A stretch of DNA of 64,000 bases from Desulfosarcina ovata subsp. ovata. GTDB taxonomy: Bacteria; Desulfobacterota; Desulfobacteria; Desulfobacterales; Desulfosarcinaceae. Below are positions 1-9,581 of the stretch, one piece after another (positions within the stretch are counted from its first letter, which is position 1; each line of letters opens with the position of its first letter). A model generated the notes under the pieces. That model did no database searches and was not told the DNA's origin. It saw only the letters and a list, made by a program, of their open reading frames with translations. The DNA is taken from the NCBI RefSeq assembly GCF_009689005.1, contig NZ_AP021879.1, positions 3,534,001 to 3,598,000 on the forward strand. Direction: 5' to 3'. Made by a program: the position numbers and the translations under genes.

Positions 1-452
1 GCATCCCGCAGGTCCTCGGTTACCGTACCGTCGACCTTGATGATCTTGTCACCGGCCTTGATACCGGCACGATAGGCCGGTGTCCCTTCAATGGGCGAGA
101 TTACCGTCACCAGGTTGTTGCGCATGGTGACATGAATCCCGATGCCGGTAAATTCGCCGTGGGTATCGATCTGAAGCTCCTTGAGCGCGTCCGGCGGCAG
201 CAGCGAGCTGTGCGGATCGAGACTGCGCACCATCCCCTGGATGGCCGCCTCGATCATTTTCTGGGTGTCGACTTCATCCACGTAATTTTTCTGAACCAGT
301 TCGATCACGTCGGAAAAAAGCTTCAAGCCCTTATAGGTATCTTCGGTATTGGCGGACAGATCCCGGTAGAAGCCATGGCCCAGGATCAGGATGCCTGATA
401 CGAGCACGACGGCCACCCACAGTTTGAGGTGTCGGGTTGTTTTGGCTGTCAT
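1..452 (-). CDS. ctpA: S41 C-terminal processing protease, N-terminal part (cut by window edge)
   Basis: The visible 150 codons are the start of a CtpA/Prc-type S41 serine protease that works in the periplasm; the catalytic Ser and Lys lie beyond the left edge. A single membrane anchor covers about residues 10-28 (LKLWVAVVLVSGILILGHGF). It is followed by the family block YVDEVDTQKMIEAAIQGM then SLDPHSSLL, and by the opening of a PDZ domain (GIGIHVTMRNN, VISPIEGTPAYRAG, GDKIIKVDGT). GGAGAAAC sits just before ATG 452. The gene follows the envC-like gene by 10 bases on the same strand, so it is probably the last gene of the ftsEX-envC operon. Such proteases often trim or control cell-wall hydrolases; that role here is inferred from position. 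Confidence 0.88.
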   Translation of the reverse strand, partial: MTAKTTRHLKLWVAVVLVSGILILGHGFYRDLSANTEDTYKGLKLFSDVIELVQKNYVDEVDTQKMIEAAIQGMVRSLDPHSSLLPPDALKELQIDTHGEFTGIGIHVTMRNNLVTVISPIEGTPAYRAGIKAGDKIIKVDGTVTEDLRD

Positions 453-462
453 TGTTTCTCCT

Positions 463-1881
463 TTAGCCTTTTTTTATCCAGCCCAATGGATTGATGGGTT
501 TTCCGTGGTGGCGGATCTCAAAGTGCAGACCGGCGCCGTGCAGAGACCCGCTGTCCCCCACGGTGGCGATCACCTCTCCGGTTTCAACCGGGTCTCCCTT
601 TGACTTGAACAGCTCTTCCAGGTGGGCGTATACGGTGTAGTAATGGTCGCCATGATCGATGATGATCATGTTGCCAAAACCTTTGAACCAGGAAGAAAAC
701 AGCGTCTGGCCGCCATGGACCGCGCGGATGGGTTCGCCTCTGTCCGCCTTGATATTAATACCGCTTTGGAAATTGGTCACGTTAATTTTTCGATCCGTAT
801 ACTGACCGAAAAAAGAGACTATTTTACCGTTGACCGGCATCATAAGCAAGCCTTTAAGCGCGGCAAACGGTTTCTCGGCAGTGTCTGACAGGGCCATTGA
901 AGCCGGGGCCGGCGGTTTGAACGCGGCCACCGTGCGATCCAATTCCTGTGCGGAGGCTTCCAGCGATGCAATTGCCGCCAGTTGGAGCGACTTCTCGCTG
1001 CGGATTTGGGTCAACAACCGTTCCCGCTCGGCCTGGCGGGCGTGCATGGTTTCGATTTTGGCACTCAGATCGGCGGTGGTTTCCTGCTTTTCGTTTTTTC
1101 GCGCCATGAGCTGATCGAGCAGTGCCTGCATCCTGGATTTGTCATCCGCCAGTTGATCCATAACTTGCGCATCACGCTCCAGAATCTGCTGCAGGGCCCG
1201 TCTGCGGGTAAAAAAATCAAACATGGAGTCAGCGGCGGCAAGCACATGAAACTTACCCAGCCAGCTGAGTTTATACAGTGCCGCCAGCCGGCCGGCGACA
1301 TAGGTTTCGGCTTTTTCGGCGCGGGCTTCAACCTCCCGGTACTGGCCCTCGATGGTTCGGATTTGCTGCTCCACGGCCTTCAACTCGGCGGAGATCCGGA
1401 CCACGGTTTTGCGGGCCTGGTCCAGGGCTTTCTCCGTATCGTCGAGCATGTTGACGATCCCGGTCTCCTCCTTGGAATAAGAGGCCACTTTTTGTTTGGA
1501 CGTTTGCAGTTGCCGTTCCAGATCCGCGCTACGGTGCCCCGCCGGTGCCCCACCGGCAGCCTCGGAACCGTTGTCGATCCGCAGATAGCGGCTTTGGTTC
1601 AGAACAAAGCCGCTCTTATCGCCACAAAGGATCCGCACCCACTCGCCTTCATAGGAAAGCACCCGCACCCGGGACCCTTCGGGCAACGACGCAAGGATCG
1701 GATGGTGCAGGCCAGGGCCGGCGCGCAGGTTAAGCTCGGATGCCAGGACCGTGGCCAGCTGATCCTCACCGGCCGCCCATCGGGCGCTGGCGATGAAGGC
1801 GATGCAGCCGATCACGAAAACAGGCAGGCACGCCCTTGCCGCCAATCGCCATATGTGCTGTGGAAAGCGGATCCGGTGCAT
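463..1881 (-). CDS. envC: EnvC-like murein hydrolase activator (SH3, coiled coil, degenerate LytM/M23)
   Basis: 472 residues. After a signal/anchor (about residues 12-33) comes a bacterial SH3 domain (SELNLRAGPGLHHPILASLP, VLSYEGEWVRIL), then about 200 residues of charged coiled coil, then a C-terminal LytM/M23 domain (GKIVSFFGQYTDRK, YTVYAHLEELF, GLHFEIRHHGKPINPLGWI). The usual HxGxD zinc site is replaced by FQSGIN, so two metal ligands are missing. In E. coli EnvC the same kind of loss marks a regulator of amidases rather than an enzyme. The start chosen overlaps the ftsX stop (TAATG), giving translational coupling; a longer upstream frame would read into ftsX and is rejected. The N-terminal SH3 domain is unlike E. 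coli EnvC. Confidence 0.87.
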   Translation of the reverse strand: MHRIRFPQHIWRLAARACLPVFVIGCIAFIASARWAAGEDQLATVLASELNLRAGPGLHHPILASLPEGSRVRVLSYEGEWVRILCGDKSGFVLNQSRYLRIDNGSEAAGGAPAGHRSADLERQLQTSKQKVASYSKEETGIVNMLDDTEKALDQARKTVVRISAELKAVEQQIRTIEGQYREVEARAEKAETYVAGRLAALYKLSWLGKFHVLAAADSMFDFFTRRRALQQILERDAQVMDQLADDKSRMQALLDQLMARKNEKQETTADLSAKIETMHARQAERERLLTQIRSEKSLQLAAIASLEASAQELDRTVAAFKPPAPASMALSDTAEKPFAALKGLLMMPVNGKIVSFFGQYTDRKINVTNFQSGINIKADRGEPIRAVHGGQTLFSSWFKGFGNMIIIDHGDHYYTVYAHLEELFKSKGDPVETGEVIATVGDSGSLHGAGLHFEIRHHGKPINPLGWIKKG

Positions 1882-2759
1882 TACCGTTTCATGAACTGCT
1901 TGAGCGAAAAAAATGAACCCAAAAGCCCGGTTGTCAGGCCAGCACCGACAATCCAGGCACAAATCTCCATGGACAGGAACCGGATGGAGACCATTTCCGT
2001 GGAGAGGGTCTGCTGAAACTGGGAACCAATTGCCGTGAAGGCCGCGTAGAGCAGGCCGAGGCCGATCAGGCTGCCGGAAAGCCCCTGGATCATCCCCTCC
2101 AAGTAGTAGGGCACGCGGATGAACCGGTCGGCGGCCCCCACCAGGCGCATGATCTGAATCTCTTCCCGCCGCGAGTAGAGCACCAGGCGGATGGTATTGG
2201 CCGCGATAAAGACGGTGGCCATGAAAAACATCGTTCCCAGGCCGTATCCAGCCAGCTTGAACAGGTTGAAAAAACCGCCAAACCGTTCGATCCACTGCTG
2301 GCCATACTCCACCTCCGCCACTGCGGGTAGCCCTTCGATGCGTTGGGCCAGGAAGGCGATCTTTTCCGGGGAGTTGGATTCACCGATAAGGGCAACGTCG
2401 AAAGCGTCGGGCAGCGGATTCTCTTTCAGGTGGTCCAGCAATGACGCCTGGTGGGGCATGCGTTCTTTCATCAAGCGCATGGCCTCGTTCTTGGAAACAA
2501 AACGGATGCGCTCGATACCGTCGATGGACTGCAACTGGAAACGGGTATCCAGACGCTGGGCTTCAGTGGTGTCCGGTGCCAGGTAAACCATGATGCGGAC
2601 CCCTTTTTTCCAGGCATTGAACATATCCTGCAAATTGAAAAAAAAGAGGCCGAATGCACTGACAATCAGCACGGAAAGGGCGATCGTGATGATGGTTACC
2701 GCATTGAGAAACCGGTTTTCCAAAAGATCTTTGATGGCCCGCTGGATGTAGACAATCAT
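1881..2759 (-). CDS. ftsX: Cell division protein FtsX
   Basis: Integral membrane partner of FtsE; the pair transmits cytokinesis signals to periplasmic EnvC-type activators. The protein (292 residues) has the FtsX layout: a first membrane segment (VTIITIALSVLIVSAFGLFF), an extracellular loop (MVYLAPDTTEAQRL, FVSKNEAMRLMKERM), then three more membrane segments near residues 170-285 with the family block SRREEIQIMRLVGAADRFIR. The start at 2759 is preferred over 2795 because AGGGGGTG lies just upstream and MIVYIQRAIKDLLENRF is the usual N-terminus. It follows ftsE by 13 bases and overlaps the envC-like gene by one base. Confidence 0.93.
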   Translation of the reverse strand: MIVYIQRAIKDLLENRFLNAVTIITIALSVLIVSAFGLFFFNLQDMFNAWKKGVRIMVYLAPDTTEAQRLDTRFQLQSIDGIERIRFVSKNEAMRLMKERMPHQASLLDHLKENPLPDAFDVALIGESNSPEKIAFLAQRIEGLPAVAEVEYGQQWIERFGGFFNLFKLAGYGLGTMFFMATVFIAANTIRLVLYSRREEIQIMRLVGAADRFIRVPYYLEGMIQGLSGSLIGLGLLYAAFTAIGSQFQQTLSTEMVSIRFLSMEICAWIVGAGLTTGLLGSFFSLKQFMKR

Positions 2760-2772
2760 CGTTTCACCCCCT

Positions 2773-3462
2773 TCAGACGTCTGCCGGTGGTTCAAGGCGA
2801 CCCTGGTGAAGCGTCAGCACCCGACCGGTGGCGCTCTCGATCAGCGACCGGTCGTGGGTGGCCACCACCACGGTGGCGCCGCGCTGATGAAACTGGCCCA
2901 GCAACTGGAGAATGATGGCCGCCGAATCATCGTCCAGGCTGCCGGTGGGCTCGTCGGCGAGGATGATTTTGGGGTCACCGATCACGGCGCGGGCGACCGC
3001 CACCCGCTGCTGCTCACCGCCGGACAGGCTTGGCGGGTAGGTCGTCAGGCGATCCTCCATGCCCACGACCCGGAGGACATGCTTGACCTTCTTTTCCACA
3101 AGGCTGCGCTTTTGCCCCCGCGCCTCCAGCACCAGGGCCACGTTTTCGTAAACCGTGCGCGTGGGAATCAGTTTATAATCCTGAAAGATGATGCCGAATT
3201 TGCGCCGCAGCATGGGAATCCGCCGCTGGGGAATCCGGGAGAGGTTCATGCCGTCAACCAGAATCTGTCCTTCGGAAACCGGTTCCGCCAGGTAAAGCAA
3301 TTTAAGCAGGGTCGATTTTCCCGCACCGCTGGGACCACTAATAAACAGGAACTCGTTTTTGGCAATATCCAGGGTCGCATCCACCAGCGCCTGCTTGGCG
3401 CCGTACCGCTTGTGGACATGAAACATGCGAATCACCGCGTTTTTTTCGGCCAGGCTGGTCAT
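2773..3462 (-). CDS. ftsE: Cell division ATP-binding protein FtsE
   Basis: ABC ATPase of 229 residues. Walker [13 protein letters not shown] signature [14 protein letters not shown], Walker [13 protein letters not shown] and the switch histidine in VVVATHD are all visible. FtsE binds FtsX on the cytoplasmic face and drives conformational control of septal wall hydrolases. It is the first gene of the minus-strand operon ftsE-ftsX-envC-ctpA, so a promoter should lie between 3463 and about 3700. The fixed order with ftsX next makes the assignment secure. Confidence 0.95.
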   Translation of the reverse strand: MTSLAEKNAVIRMFHVHKRYGAKQALVDATLDIAKNEFLFISGPSGAGKSTLLKLLYLAEPVSEGQILVDGMNLSRIPQRRIPMLRRKFGIIFQDYKLIPTRTVYENVALVLEARGQKRSLVEKKVKHVLRVVGMEDRLTTYPPSLSGGEQQRVAVARAVIGDPKIILADEPTGSLDDDSAAIILQLLGQFHQRGATVVVATHDRSLIESATGRVLTLHQGRLEPPADV

Positions 3463-3750
3463 GGGACCTCGTCAGGGGTGGGGGCGGATGGCACCGGCCC
3501 TCCCACGCTCCGGGAAAAGCGGGCGGGGCCAGTCGATTCGGTGTGGCGGATGCCCGGGTCCGGCAGGGCGACAAAACCAAACGGCCCACCCTGCCAAGCG
3601 ATCGGCAAGATGCGGGCCAGGCGGGGTCTTCCGACTTGATTCAAGTGGCACGCGGGCTGAAATCTCCTCGGGGTTTGGCATTGACCGGCAACCCGTCAAC
3701 TGTTAAGAGACCGATACGCTCAAGGAGTGCTGTTTCCAGTTTTCCTTGCG

Positions 3751-3806
3751 AAGCCTCCACTGAATCCCAATGACGGGCTTCTTCCAGTTCGGTGGAGGCT
3801 TTTTTA
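3751..3806 (+). terminator. Rho-independent terminator or attenuator in the pyrE leader
   Basis: Arms at 3751-3764 and 3788-3801 pair over 14 bases with one G-T wobble, and a T run follows (3800-3805) on the plus strand. No plus-strand gene ends upstream, because everything to the left is on the minus strand. The terminator therefore sits inside the likely pyrE leader, 62 bases before its ATG. A pyrimidine-responsive attenuator is the natural reading; a short unrecognised plus-strand RNA ending here is the alternative. The rest of 3463-3867 shows no convincing gene. Confidence 0.65.
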
Positions 3807-3867
3807 TCTGAAAAACCTCTTAAAATCAAGTATTTCTTAGAAATCCGGCTGCCCGGGAGGCGCCACC

Positions 3868-4437
3868 ATGAAAAAAGAACTGATCCGCTTGTTGTGCCGG
3901 AAATCCTTTAAGTACACGGAAACCCCCTCTTTCAAACTGGTTTCGGGCCGTATGAGCCGTTTTTACGTCAACTGCAAACCCACCACCCTCTGTGCCCGCG
4001 GCATGTTTCTGACCGGGCACCTGATCTTCGAGGCCATGCGCGACAGCGGCGCCACGGCCGTGGGCGGACTGACGTTTGGTGCCGATCCGATTGCCATGGC
4101 CACGGCCTTTGCCTCGGAGTTGAAGGGACAACCGGTGAACGCTTTTTCGATACGCAAAACACAGAAGGATCACGGGATCGTCAAGTGGGTCGAAGGCGAT
4201 GTGGCCCCGGGTGAAAAGGTGGTCGTCATCGACGATGTGGCCACCACCGGCGGATCTACCATCAAGGCCATCGAGCGGGCCCGCGCCGAGGGACTGACGG
4301 TGGTCCGGGCAATTATCCTGGTGGATCGCCAGGAAGGTGGAATGGAAAATATCCGCAAGCACGTCACCGACGCCACCGCCATCATTACCCGCGACGAACT
4401 GGTTGACTGCTGGAAAAACGAGCCCGGCGTGGCCTGA
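3868..4437 (+). CDS. pyrE: Orotate phosphoribosyltransferase
   Basis: Converts orotate and PRPP to OMP in de novo pyrimidine synthesis (cytosol). 189 residues, normal for the short bacterial form. The PRPP-binding motif [18 protein letters not shown] is intact, and the loop carrying the catalytic Lys is present ([18 protein letters not shown]). ATG 3868 is preceded by GGGAGGCGCC. The gene stands alone between divergent ftsE and convergent queD. The strong hairpin plus T run in its leader suggests attenuation. Confidence 0.95.
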   Translation: MKKELIRLLCRKSFKYTETPSFKLVSGRMSRFYVNCKPTTLCARGMFLTGHLIFEAMRDSGATAVGGLTFGADPIAMATAFASELKGQPVNAFSIRKTQKDHGIVKWVEGDVAPGEKVVVIDDVATTGGSTIKAIERARAEGLTVVRAIILVDRQEGGMENIRKHVTDATAIITRDELVDCWKNEPGVA

Positions 4438-4462
4438 CAACGCCACCCGATCTGAAATAAAA

Positions 4463-4515
4463 AAGCGGAGGATGAGCCAAAAATGGGTTCCAGGCACATC
4501 CTCCGCTTGTTGTTT
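4463..4515. terminator. Bidirectional terminator between pyrE and queD
   Basis: A perfect 12-base stem (AAGCGGAGGATG at 4463-4474 with its complement at 4497-4508) has A-rich sequence on the left and T-rich sequence on the right. It can therefore serve both pyrE (plus) and queD (minus), which converge here. Confidence 0.8.
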
Positions 4516-4529
4516 TTGGATGGGATGAA

Positions 4530-4904
4530 TTACGCCGGCGGGAAATAGGTGGCACTGGCGTTATCGGATTCCCAGGCCGTAACCCGACTGACGGTAATGC
4601 CGGGGTCGTCGATCATCTCCTTGAGGCTGCTTGCGATGTAGACAGCCAGGTTTTCCGATGAAGGGGCATCCTTTTCGAAATAGGGCAATTCGTTGAGAAA
4701 CTGGTGGTCAAGGCGCTGCATGATCTCCTTGACGTACTTTTTGATAATTCCGAAGTCGATCAGCACACCCGCTTCGTTGAGCCGGTCTCCCTTGACACAC
4801 ACCTCCACATGCCAGTTGTGACCGTGAAGATTTTCACATTTTTGGGCCACCATGGTCAGCTGGTGCGCGGCGGAAAAGTGGCTGAGGATTTTCAACTCGA
4901 ACAT
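4530..4904 (-). CDS. queD: 6-carboxytetrahydropterin synthase (QueD family)
   Basis: 124 residues, the normal size for QueD, which converts dihydroneopterin triphosphate to 6-carboxytetrahydropterin for queuosine and other 7-deazapurines. Zinc ligands are visible as FSAAHQL and LHGHNW, and the catalytic Cys precedes them in QKCENLHGH. The Glu of TAWESDNASATY closes the active site. No other queuosine gene is nearby; it sits upstream of, and convergent with, pyrE. Confidence 0.9.
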   Translation of the reverse strand: MFELKILSHFSAAHQLTMVAQKCENLHGHNWHVEVCVKGDRLNEAGVLIDFGIIKKYVKEIMQRLDHQFLNELPYFEKDAPSSENLAVYIASSLKEMIDDPGITVSRVTAWESDNASATYFPPA

Positions 4905-4936
4905 GGATTTTGCGCTCCTGCGGTCTGTCGCGTCGA

Positions 4937-6052
4937 TTAATTGGCCGCCCTTGACGGACCGCTTTTGAGGATGTTTTTCAGCTTGCTGGTAAACTTGTTT
5001 TCTTCCATGGCGGCGAACTCCTTAAGCAGGGCCACCTGTTTCTTGTTCAGGTTGGTGGGCGTTTTTACATTAACCTGAACGATCTGATCGCCCCGATGGC
5101 CGTTGCGCAGCGAAGGAATGCCTTCACCGCGGATTCGGAAAACATCGCCGGGTTGGGTTCCCTTGGGGATTTCCATTTCGGTCTCCCCTTTCAGGGTGGG
5201 AATCGAAATGGTATCGCCGAGGGCAGCCTGGACAAACGAAACCGGGATCTGGCAGATCACATGGGTCTCTTCGCGCTTGAAAAAATCGTGGGGCTGGGTG
5301 TGGATAAAAACATACAGATCGCCACTGGGACCACCCGGACCGCCGGCTTCACCTTCTCCGGTCAGGCGCAATCGTGAGCCGTTGTCCACGCCGGCGGGAA
5401 TTCTGACGGAAACTTTTTTATGTGCCAGCACCTTGCCCTGGCCCCGGCAGGTGGTACAGGGGGTGGCGATGACCTGGCCCTGGCCCCGGCAATGGCTACA
5501 GGTGGTGCGAACGGTAAAAAATCCCTGGCTGCGGCCGACCTGTCCACTGCCACCGCATTGGGGGCAGGTTTCCACTCCGGTCCCCGGTGCGGCGCCGGTA
5601 CCGCCGCAGTCCGAGCAGGAGACCGCCTTTTCCACATCGATCTCTTTTTCCGTGCCAAACGCCGCTTCCATAAAAGAGAGCTGCATGTCGTAGCGCAGAT
5701 CCGCGCCCCGTTGCACCCGGCTCCTTGACCGGCGACCGCCGCCAAAGCCGAAAAAATCTTCGAAAATATCACCGAAACTGGAAAAGATGTCCTCGAAACC
5801 GCCAAAACCGGAAAAGCCGGATCCTTCCAGGCCCTGATGCCCATACTGGTCATAAATCTGGCGTTTGCGGGTGTCCCGAAGCACATCGTAGGCCTCGGCG
5901 GCCTCCTTGAATTTTTCTTCGGCCTCCTGATCTCCGGGATTTCTGTCCGGATGGAACTGCAAGGCCAGCTTACGGTAGGCCTTCTTCAGCTCCGCCTCAC
6001 CGGCGTTGCGTTCAACGCCGAGCACTTCGTAGTAGTCTCGTTTGGCTGCCAT
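4937..6052 (-). CDS. dnaJ: Chaperone protein DnaJ
   Basis: 371-residue type I J-protein that stimulates DnaK. The J domain is at residues 3-70 ([23 protein letters not shown] present in FHPDRNPGD), then a Gly/Phe-rich linker (residues 74-110). Four zinc-finger repeats follow: [24 protein letters not shown] and CTTCRGQG, then the C-terminal substrate-binding domains. No dnaK or grpE lies nearby. The gene is divergent from ubiE. Confidence 0.96.
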   Translation of the reverse strand: MAAKRDYYEVLGVERNAGEAELKKAYRKLALQFHPDRNPGDQEAEEKFKEAAEAYDVLRDTRKRQIYDQYGHQGLEGSGFSGFGGFEDIFSSFGDIFEDFFGFGGGRRSRSRVQRGADLRYDMQLSFMEAAFGTEKEIDVEKAVSCSDCGGTGAAPGTGVETCPQCGGSGQVGRSQGFFTVRTTCSHCRGQGQVIATPCTTCRGQGKVLAHKKVSVRIPAGVDNGSRLRLTGEGEAGGPGGPSGDLYVFIHTQPHDFFKREETHVICQIPVSFVQAALGDTISIPTLKGETEMEIPKGTQPGDVFRIRGEGIPSLRNGHRGDQIVQVNVKTPTNLNKKQVALLKEFAAMEENKFTSKLKNILKSGPSRAAN

Positions 6053-6160
6053 GGATCGTCCTGAAACGTTACTTCCTTCGTGTTGTCACCAATGGAATGA
6101 TGTGTTAATTCTGCCACCTTTAAATGATGATCAAACGTAATGCAAGATGAAAGGATGTCA

Positions 6161-6865
6161 ATGGAAACCCGGGAGCTTCCGTTTGTCCGTGACATGTTCG
6201 ACAGCATCGCCCCCCGGTATGACCTGCTCAACCGGCTGCTCAGCCTTCGCCAGGATGTCGCCTGGCGCAGAAAAATGGTGGCGACCCTAACGATCCCCGA
6301 GAACGGGCGGGTGCTGGATGTGGCCTGCGGCACCGGGGACGTGACCGTGGAAATTTGTCGGCAGAAAGGCTCCGAGGTACAGGTGGTTGGCATCGATTTT
6401 TCGCCGGGCATGCTTCGCCTGGCCGGAGAAAAAATCCGCCAGCGCAACCGGCCGGCCATCACCCTACTGGCCGGCGACGCCCTGGCCCTGCCCTTCGGAC
6501 CGGCATCCTTCCACGCCGTGACCATCGCCTTCGGTATCCGCAATATTCAGGATAAGGGAAAAGCGCTGAAGGCCTTTCACGACAGCCTCAAGCCCGGCGG
6601 CATGCTGCTGGTGCTGGAGTTGGCCACCCCCACGCCGGGCCGACTGCGCGAGGCCTATCTGACCTATTTTCAAAAGGTGCTGCCGGCCATCGGCCACCTG
6701 TTTTCCAAACACCACTTTGCCTATTCCTACCTGCCCGAATCGGTGGCCCGTTTTCCCAGCGCCGATCGGTTCATGGCCCTCATGAACAAGGCCGGTTTTA
6801 CCCAGGTCACCTGCCGGCGCCTGACCCTGGGCGTCGCCAACCTGTTCGTCGGCACCCGGGCGTGA
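6161..6865 (+). CDS. ubiE: Demethylmenaquinone C-methyltransferase (UbiE/MenG)
   Basis: SAM-dependent methyltransferase that completes menaquinone, the main quinone of sulfate reducers. The family blocks FVRDMFDSIAPRYDLLNRLL, VLDVACGTGDVT, FSPGMLRLA and IAFGIRNIQD are all visible. I start at ATG 6161, which has AAAGGA five bases upstream; an in-frame ATG at 6140 would add seven residues. The protein is 234 residues from the chosen start. It converges with glpK, with a small hairpin between them (6866-6886). Confidence 0.92.
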   Translation: METRELPFVRDMFDSIAPRYDLLNRLLSLRQDVAWRRKMVATLTIPENGRVLDVACGTGDVTVEICRQKGSEVQVVGIDFSPGMLRLAGEKIRQRNRPAITLLAGDALALPFGPASFHAVTIAFGIRNIQDKGKALKAFHDSLKPGGMLLVLELATPTPGRLREAYLTYFQKVLPAIGHLFSKHHFAYSYLPESVARFPSADRFMALMNKAGFTQVTCRRLTLGVANLFVGTRA

Positions 6866-6886
6866 GCCGTTCTCGGTAAGAACGGC
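6866..6886. terminator. Short hairpin between ubiE and glpK
   Basis: GCCGTTCT (6866-6873) and its complement (6879-6886) form an 8-base stem between two convergent genes. No T tract follows on either strand, so termination would be weak or factor-dependent. Confidence 0.35.
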
Positions 6887-6888
6887 CA

Positions 6889-8403
6889 TTAGTCCTCCCA
6901 TCCGAAAGTCCGCTCAACGGCCTTTTTCCACGCTCGAATGCCGGCCTGGCGCACCGTGTCATCCATTTGCGGAGACCAGATCTTGTCCACCGACCAGAAC
7001 GATTTCAGCTCGGCCATGGAATTCCAGAATCCCACCGCCAGGCCGGCGGCATAGGCCGCGCCCAGGGCCGTGGTCTCGGTAATCGCCGGTCGGATCACGG
7101 GAACCACCAACAGATCGGCCTGGAACTGCATGAGCAGATCGTTGGCCACCATGCCGCCGTCCACCTTCAGGCTGCCCAGGTCCACGCCGGAATCTTTATT
7201 CATGGCGGTCATGATGTCCAGGGTCTGGTAGGCATTGGCTTCCAGGACCGCCCGGGCGATATGGCCCTTGTTGGCATAGCGGGTCAGCCCGACCATCACG
7301 CCCCGGGCATCCGCGCGCCAGTAGGGGGCGAACAGGCCGGAGAAGGCCGGCACGATGTAAACCCCGCCGTTGTCGTCGACGGTGCGGGCCAGGGCTTCCA
7401 CCTCTGGTGCCGACCGGATCAGCCCCAGGTTGTCCCGCAACCACTGTACCAGGGCGCCGGCAATGGCAATGGATCCTTCCAGACAGTAGACGGGCTTTTC
7501 CCCGCGCAGCTGATACCCCACGGTGGTCAACAAACCGTGGTTGGACGGGACCGCCTGATGGCCGGTGTTGAGCAGCATGAAACAGCCGGTGCCGTATGTG
7601 TTTTTGGCCTCGCCGACATCGAAGCAAGTTTGTCCCACCAGGGCCGCCTGCTGGTCCCCCAGGGCCCCACAAACCGGCACTGTGGCCGCCAGGGGGCCCT
7701 CTTTCAACGTATGCCCCCAGGTCTGCCGGTCGATGGAAGGCACGATGCGCGGCATCATCTGCCATGGGATTTCCATTGTTTTCAGAATGTCAGCGTCCCA
7801 GTCCAGGGTTTCCAGATCCATCATCAGGGTTCGCGATGCATTGGAGACATCGGTCACGTGCGCACCACCGGACACGCCGCCGGTCAATTGCCAGATGATC
7901 CAGGTTTCGATGGTACCGAAAAGCGCCCGCCCATTTTCCGCAGCCGCCCTCGCCCCCGGAACGTTGTCCAGAATCCATTTGACCTTGGGGCCTGAAAAAT
8001 AGGTGGCGATGGGCAACCCGGTCTTCGGTCGAAAGCGATCCTGCCCGCCCTCACGTTCCAGCTGCCGGCAAATGGCATCGGTGCGCGTGCACTGCCAGAC
8101 GATGGCATTGCAAAGGGGCTTGCCGGTTTTGGGGTCCCAGACCACGGTGGTTTCACGCTGGTTGGTGATGCCGATGGCCACGATCTGCTTTCCCGCAACA
8201 CCGATTTTGCCCAGGGCACCGCGGATGACGTGGCATGTGTTCTGCCAGATTTCCAGCGGATCATGTTCGACCCAACCGGGCCGGGGAAAAATCTGCTGAT
8301 GCTCCATCTGGTCCATGCCGGCAATCTGTCCCTGGTGGTCGAAAAGGATAAACCGGTTGCTGGTGGTGCCCAGATCCAGGGCGCCGATGTAGGAGGGGGC
8401 CAT
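6889..8403 (-). CDS. glpK: Glycerol kinase
   Basis: 504-residue FGGY-family kinase, full length, making glycerol-3-phosphate from glycerol and ATP. Recognisable blocks are [14 protein letters not shown] (phosphate binding), [24 protein letters not shown] and the FGGY-signature area [16 protein letters not shown]. No glycerol facilitator or glpD is adjacent, so it appears as a solitary gene. The 230 bases upstream, shared with a divergent gene, contain no other ORF I can support. Confidence 0.95.
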   Translation of the reverse strand: MAPSYIGALDLGTTSNRFILFDHQGQIAGMDQMEHQQIFPRPGWVEHDPLEIWQNTCHVIRGALGKIGVAGKQIVAIGITNQRETTVVWDPKTGKPLCNAIVWQCTRTDAICRQLEREGGQDRFRPKTGLPIATYFSGPKVKWILDNVPGARAAAENGRALFGTIETWIIWQLTGGVSGGAHVTDVSNASRTLMMDLETLDWDADILKTMEIPWQMMPRIVPSIDRQTWGHTLKEGPLAATVPVCGALGDQQAALVGQTCFDVGEAKNTYGTGCFMLLNTGHQAVPSNHGLLTTVGYQLRGEKPVYCLEGSIAIAGALVQWLRDNLGLIRSAPEVEALARTVDDNGGVYIVPAFSGLFAPYWRADARGVMVGLTRYANKGHIARAVLEANAYQTLDIMTAMNKDSGVDLGSLKVDGGMVANDLLMQFQADLLVVPVIRPAITETTALGAAYAAGLAVGFWNSMAELKSFWSVDKIWSPQMDDTVRQAGIRAWKKAVERTFGWED

Positions 8404-8635
8404 GGGTCGCTCCTTTCGTGGTGACCGTTGATGTTACCGTGCTGGTGACATGCCCGTTGCGGCATCCGATCCAAAAGCAAAACAGATTTATCATCTCTAT
8501 CACTTCGGGAAATGCGGGACAACCAACCGTTACCGCGCGTCCCTCCCGTCCCGCCCGCAATAGCGTTTGACTTTACCTGCCGCCTCCGTTAAAAACGGCC
8601 CCATCTGTGAACGACCATCAAGAAAAGGACAAACC

Positions 8636-9448
8636 ATGACCGATGCGGACCCAAAAGCCACGATTTCGCCGGTGCGTCTGGGCTACGGCAGCCAGTTCAA
8701 GTTCAAATGCCACCCCGGCGTGTCCTGCTTTACCCTGTGCTGCCGGGGAATCAATATCATCCTGACCCCCTACGACATCATCCAGATGAAAAAGCGGATA
8801 GACCTTTCGTCCCACGACTTTCTGGCCATCTATACCGAGCCCCACCTGCTGGAGAAAACCGACCTGCCCATGGTCACCCTCAAACTGCTTGATGACGACC
8901 GTAAATCCTGTCCCTTCGTCAAAGACAAGGAAGGCTGCATGATTTACAGTGACCGCCCGTCGTCATGCCGGTATTACCCCCTGGGGGTCGCCACGCTGCA
9001 GCATAAGGAGGGCGCCGATGACGACGGCTTCTTCTTTTTCGTCAACGAGCCCCACTGCAGGGGATTTGAGGAGGACGCCGAGTGGACGGTGGCCGATTGG
9101 CGGGCGGATCAGGGGGTCGATCTGAGGGACGAAATCAACCGCGAGTGGACGGATCTGGTGGTGCGCAAGCGCTCTTTTCCCGCCAGTATCAAACTGACCG
9201 ACAAGGCCAAACAGCTTTTTTTCATGGTTAGCTACGATATAGACAAATTCAGGGCGTTTGTTTTTGAAAGCGCCTTTCTCGAACGCTTCAAGGTGGATGA
9301 GAAAACAGTCGAAACGATCCGCGAAGACGACGTTGAACTGCTCAAATTCGGACTGACGTGGCTGAAAAGCGTCCTGTTCAAACAGGTCGACCCCGAAGAA
9401 CAGGCGGCCATGTTTGCCGATCCGCAAAGCGCCGAAACAAAATCGTGA
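8636..9448 (+). CDS. YkgJ-family cysteine-cluster protein
   Basis: 270 residues. The N-terminal half has the CxCC-type cysteine pattern of the YkgJ/UPF0153 family: FKCHPGVSCFTLCCRG, CPFVKDKEGCMIY and RPSSCRYYPLGV. These are thought to bind a metal (zinc or Fe-S), but the reaction is unknown. The C-terminal half is charged and helical with no motif I recognise. The start at 8636 is chosen because AAGGAC lies just upstream; the longer frame from 8567 has no such site. Transcription probably ends at the strong hairpin 9496-9540. Confidence 0.82.
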   Translation: MTDADPKATISPVRLGYGSQFKFKCHPGVSCFTLCCRGINIILTPYDIIQMKKRIDLSSHDFLAIYTEPHLLEKTDLPMVTLKLLDDDRKSCPFVKDKEGCMIYSDRPSSCRYYPLGVATLQHKEGADDDGFFFFVNEPHCRGFEEDAEWTVADWRADQGVDLRDEINREWTDLVVRKRSFPASIKLTDKAKQLFFMVSYDIDKFRAFVFESAFLERFKVDEKTVETIREDDVELLKFGLTWLKSVLFKQVDPEEQAAMFADPQSAETKS

Positions 9449-9495
9449 GGCGAAGGTAGTGCTTTCCTGAAAAGGGTTTGCGACCGTCCGTTACC

Positions 9496-9545
9496 AACAA
9501 ACCGCCCGCTCCAGCAACTCCATGGAGCGGGCGGTTTGTTGTTCG
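9496..9545. terminator. Strong palindromic terminator
   Basis: A perfect 18-base stem (9496-9513 with 9523-9540) and a 9-base loop lie between the convergent YkgJ-family gene and the dapA-like gene. It is suited to terminating both strands. Confidence 0.75.
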
Positions 9546-9581
9546 GTACCCATCCATAAAAACGGTTTGTCCCCAGACGCA

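Noticed and set aside
3641..3829. 62-codon minus-strand frame upstream of ftsE
   Set aside because: It starts with TTG, spans the strong pyrE-leader hairpin and has no ribosome site; its protein-like look comes from the palindrome.
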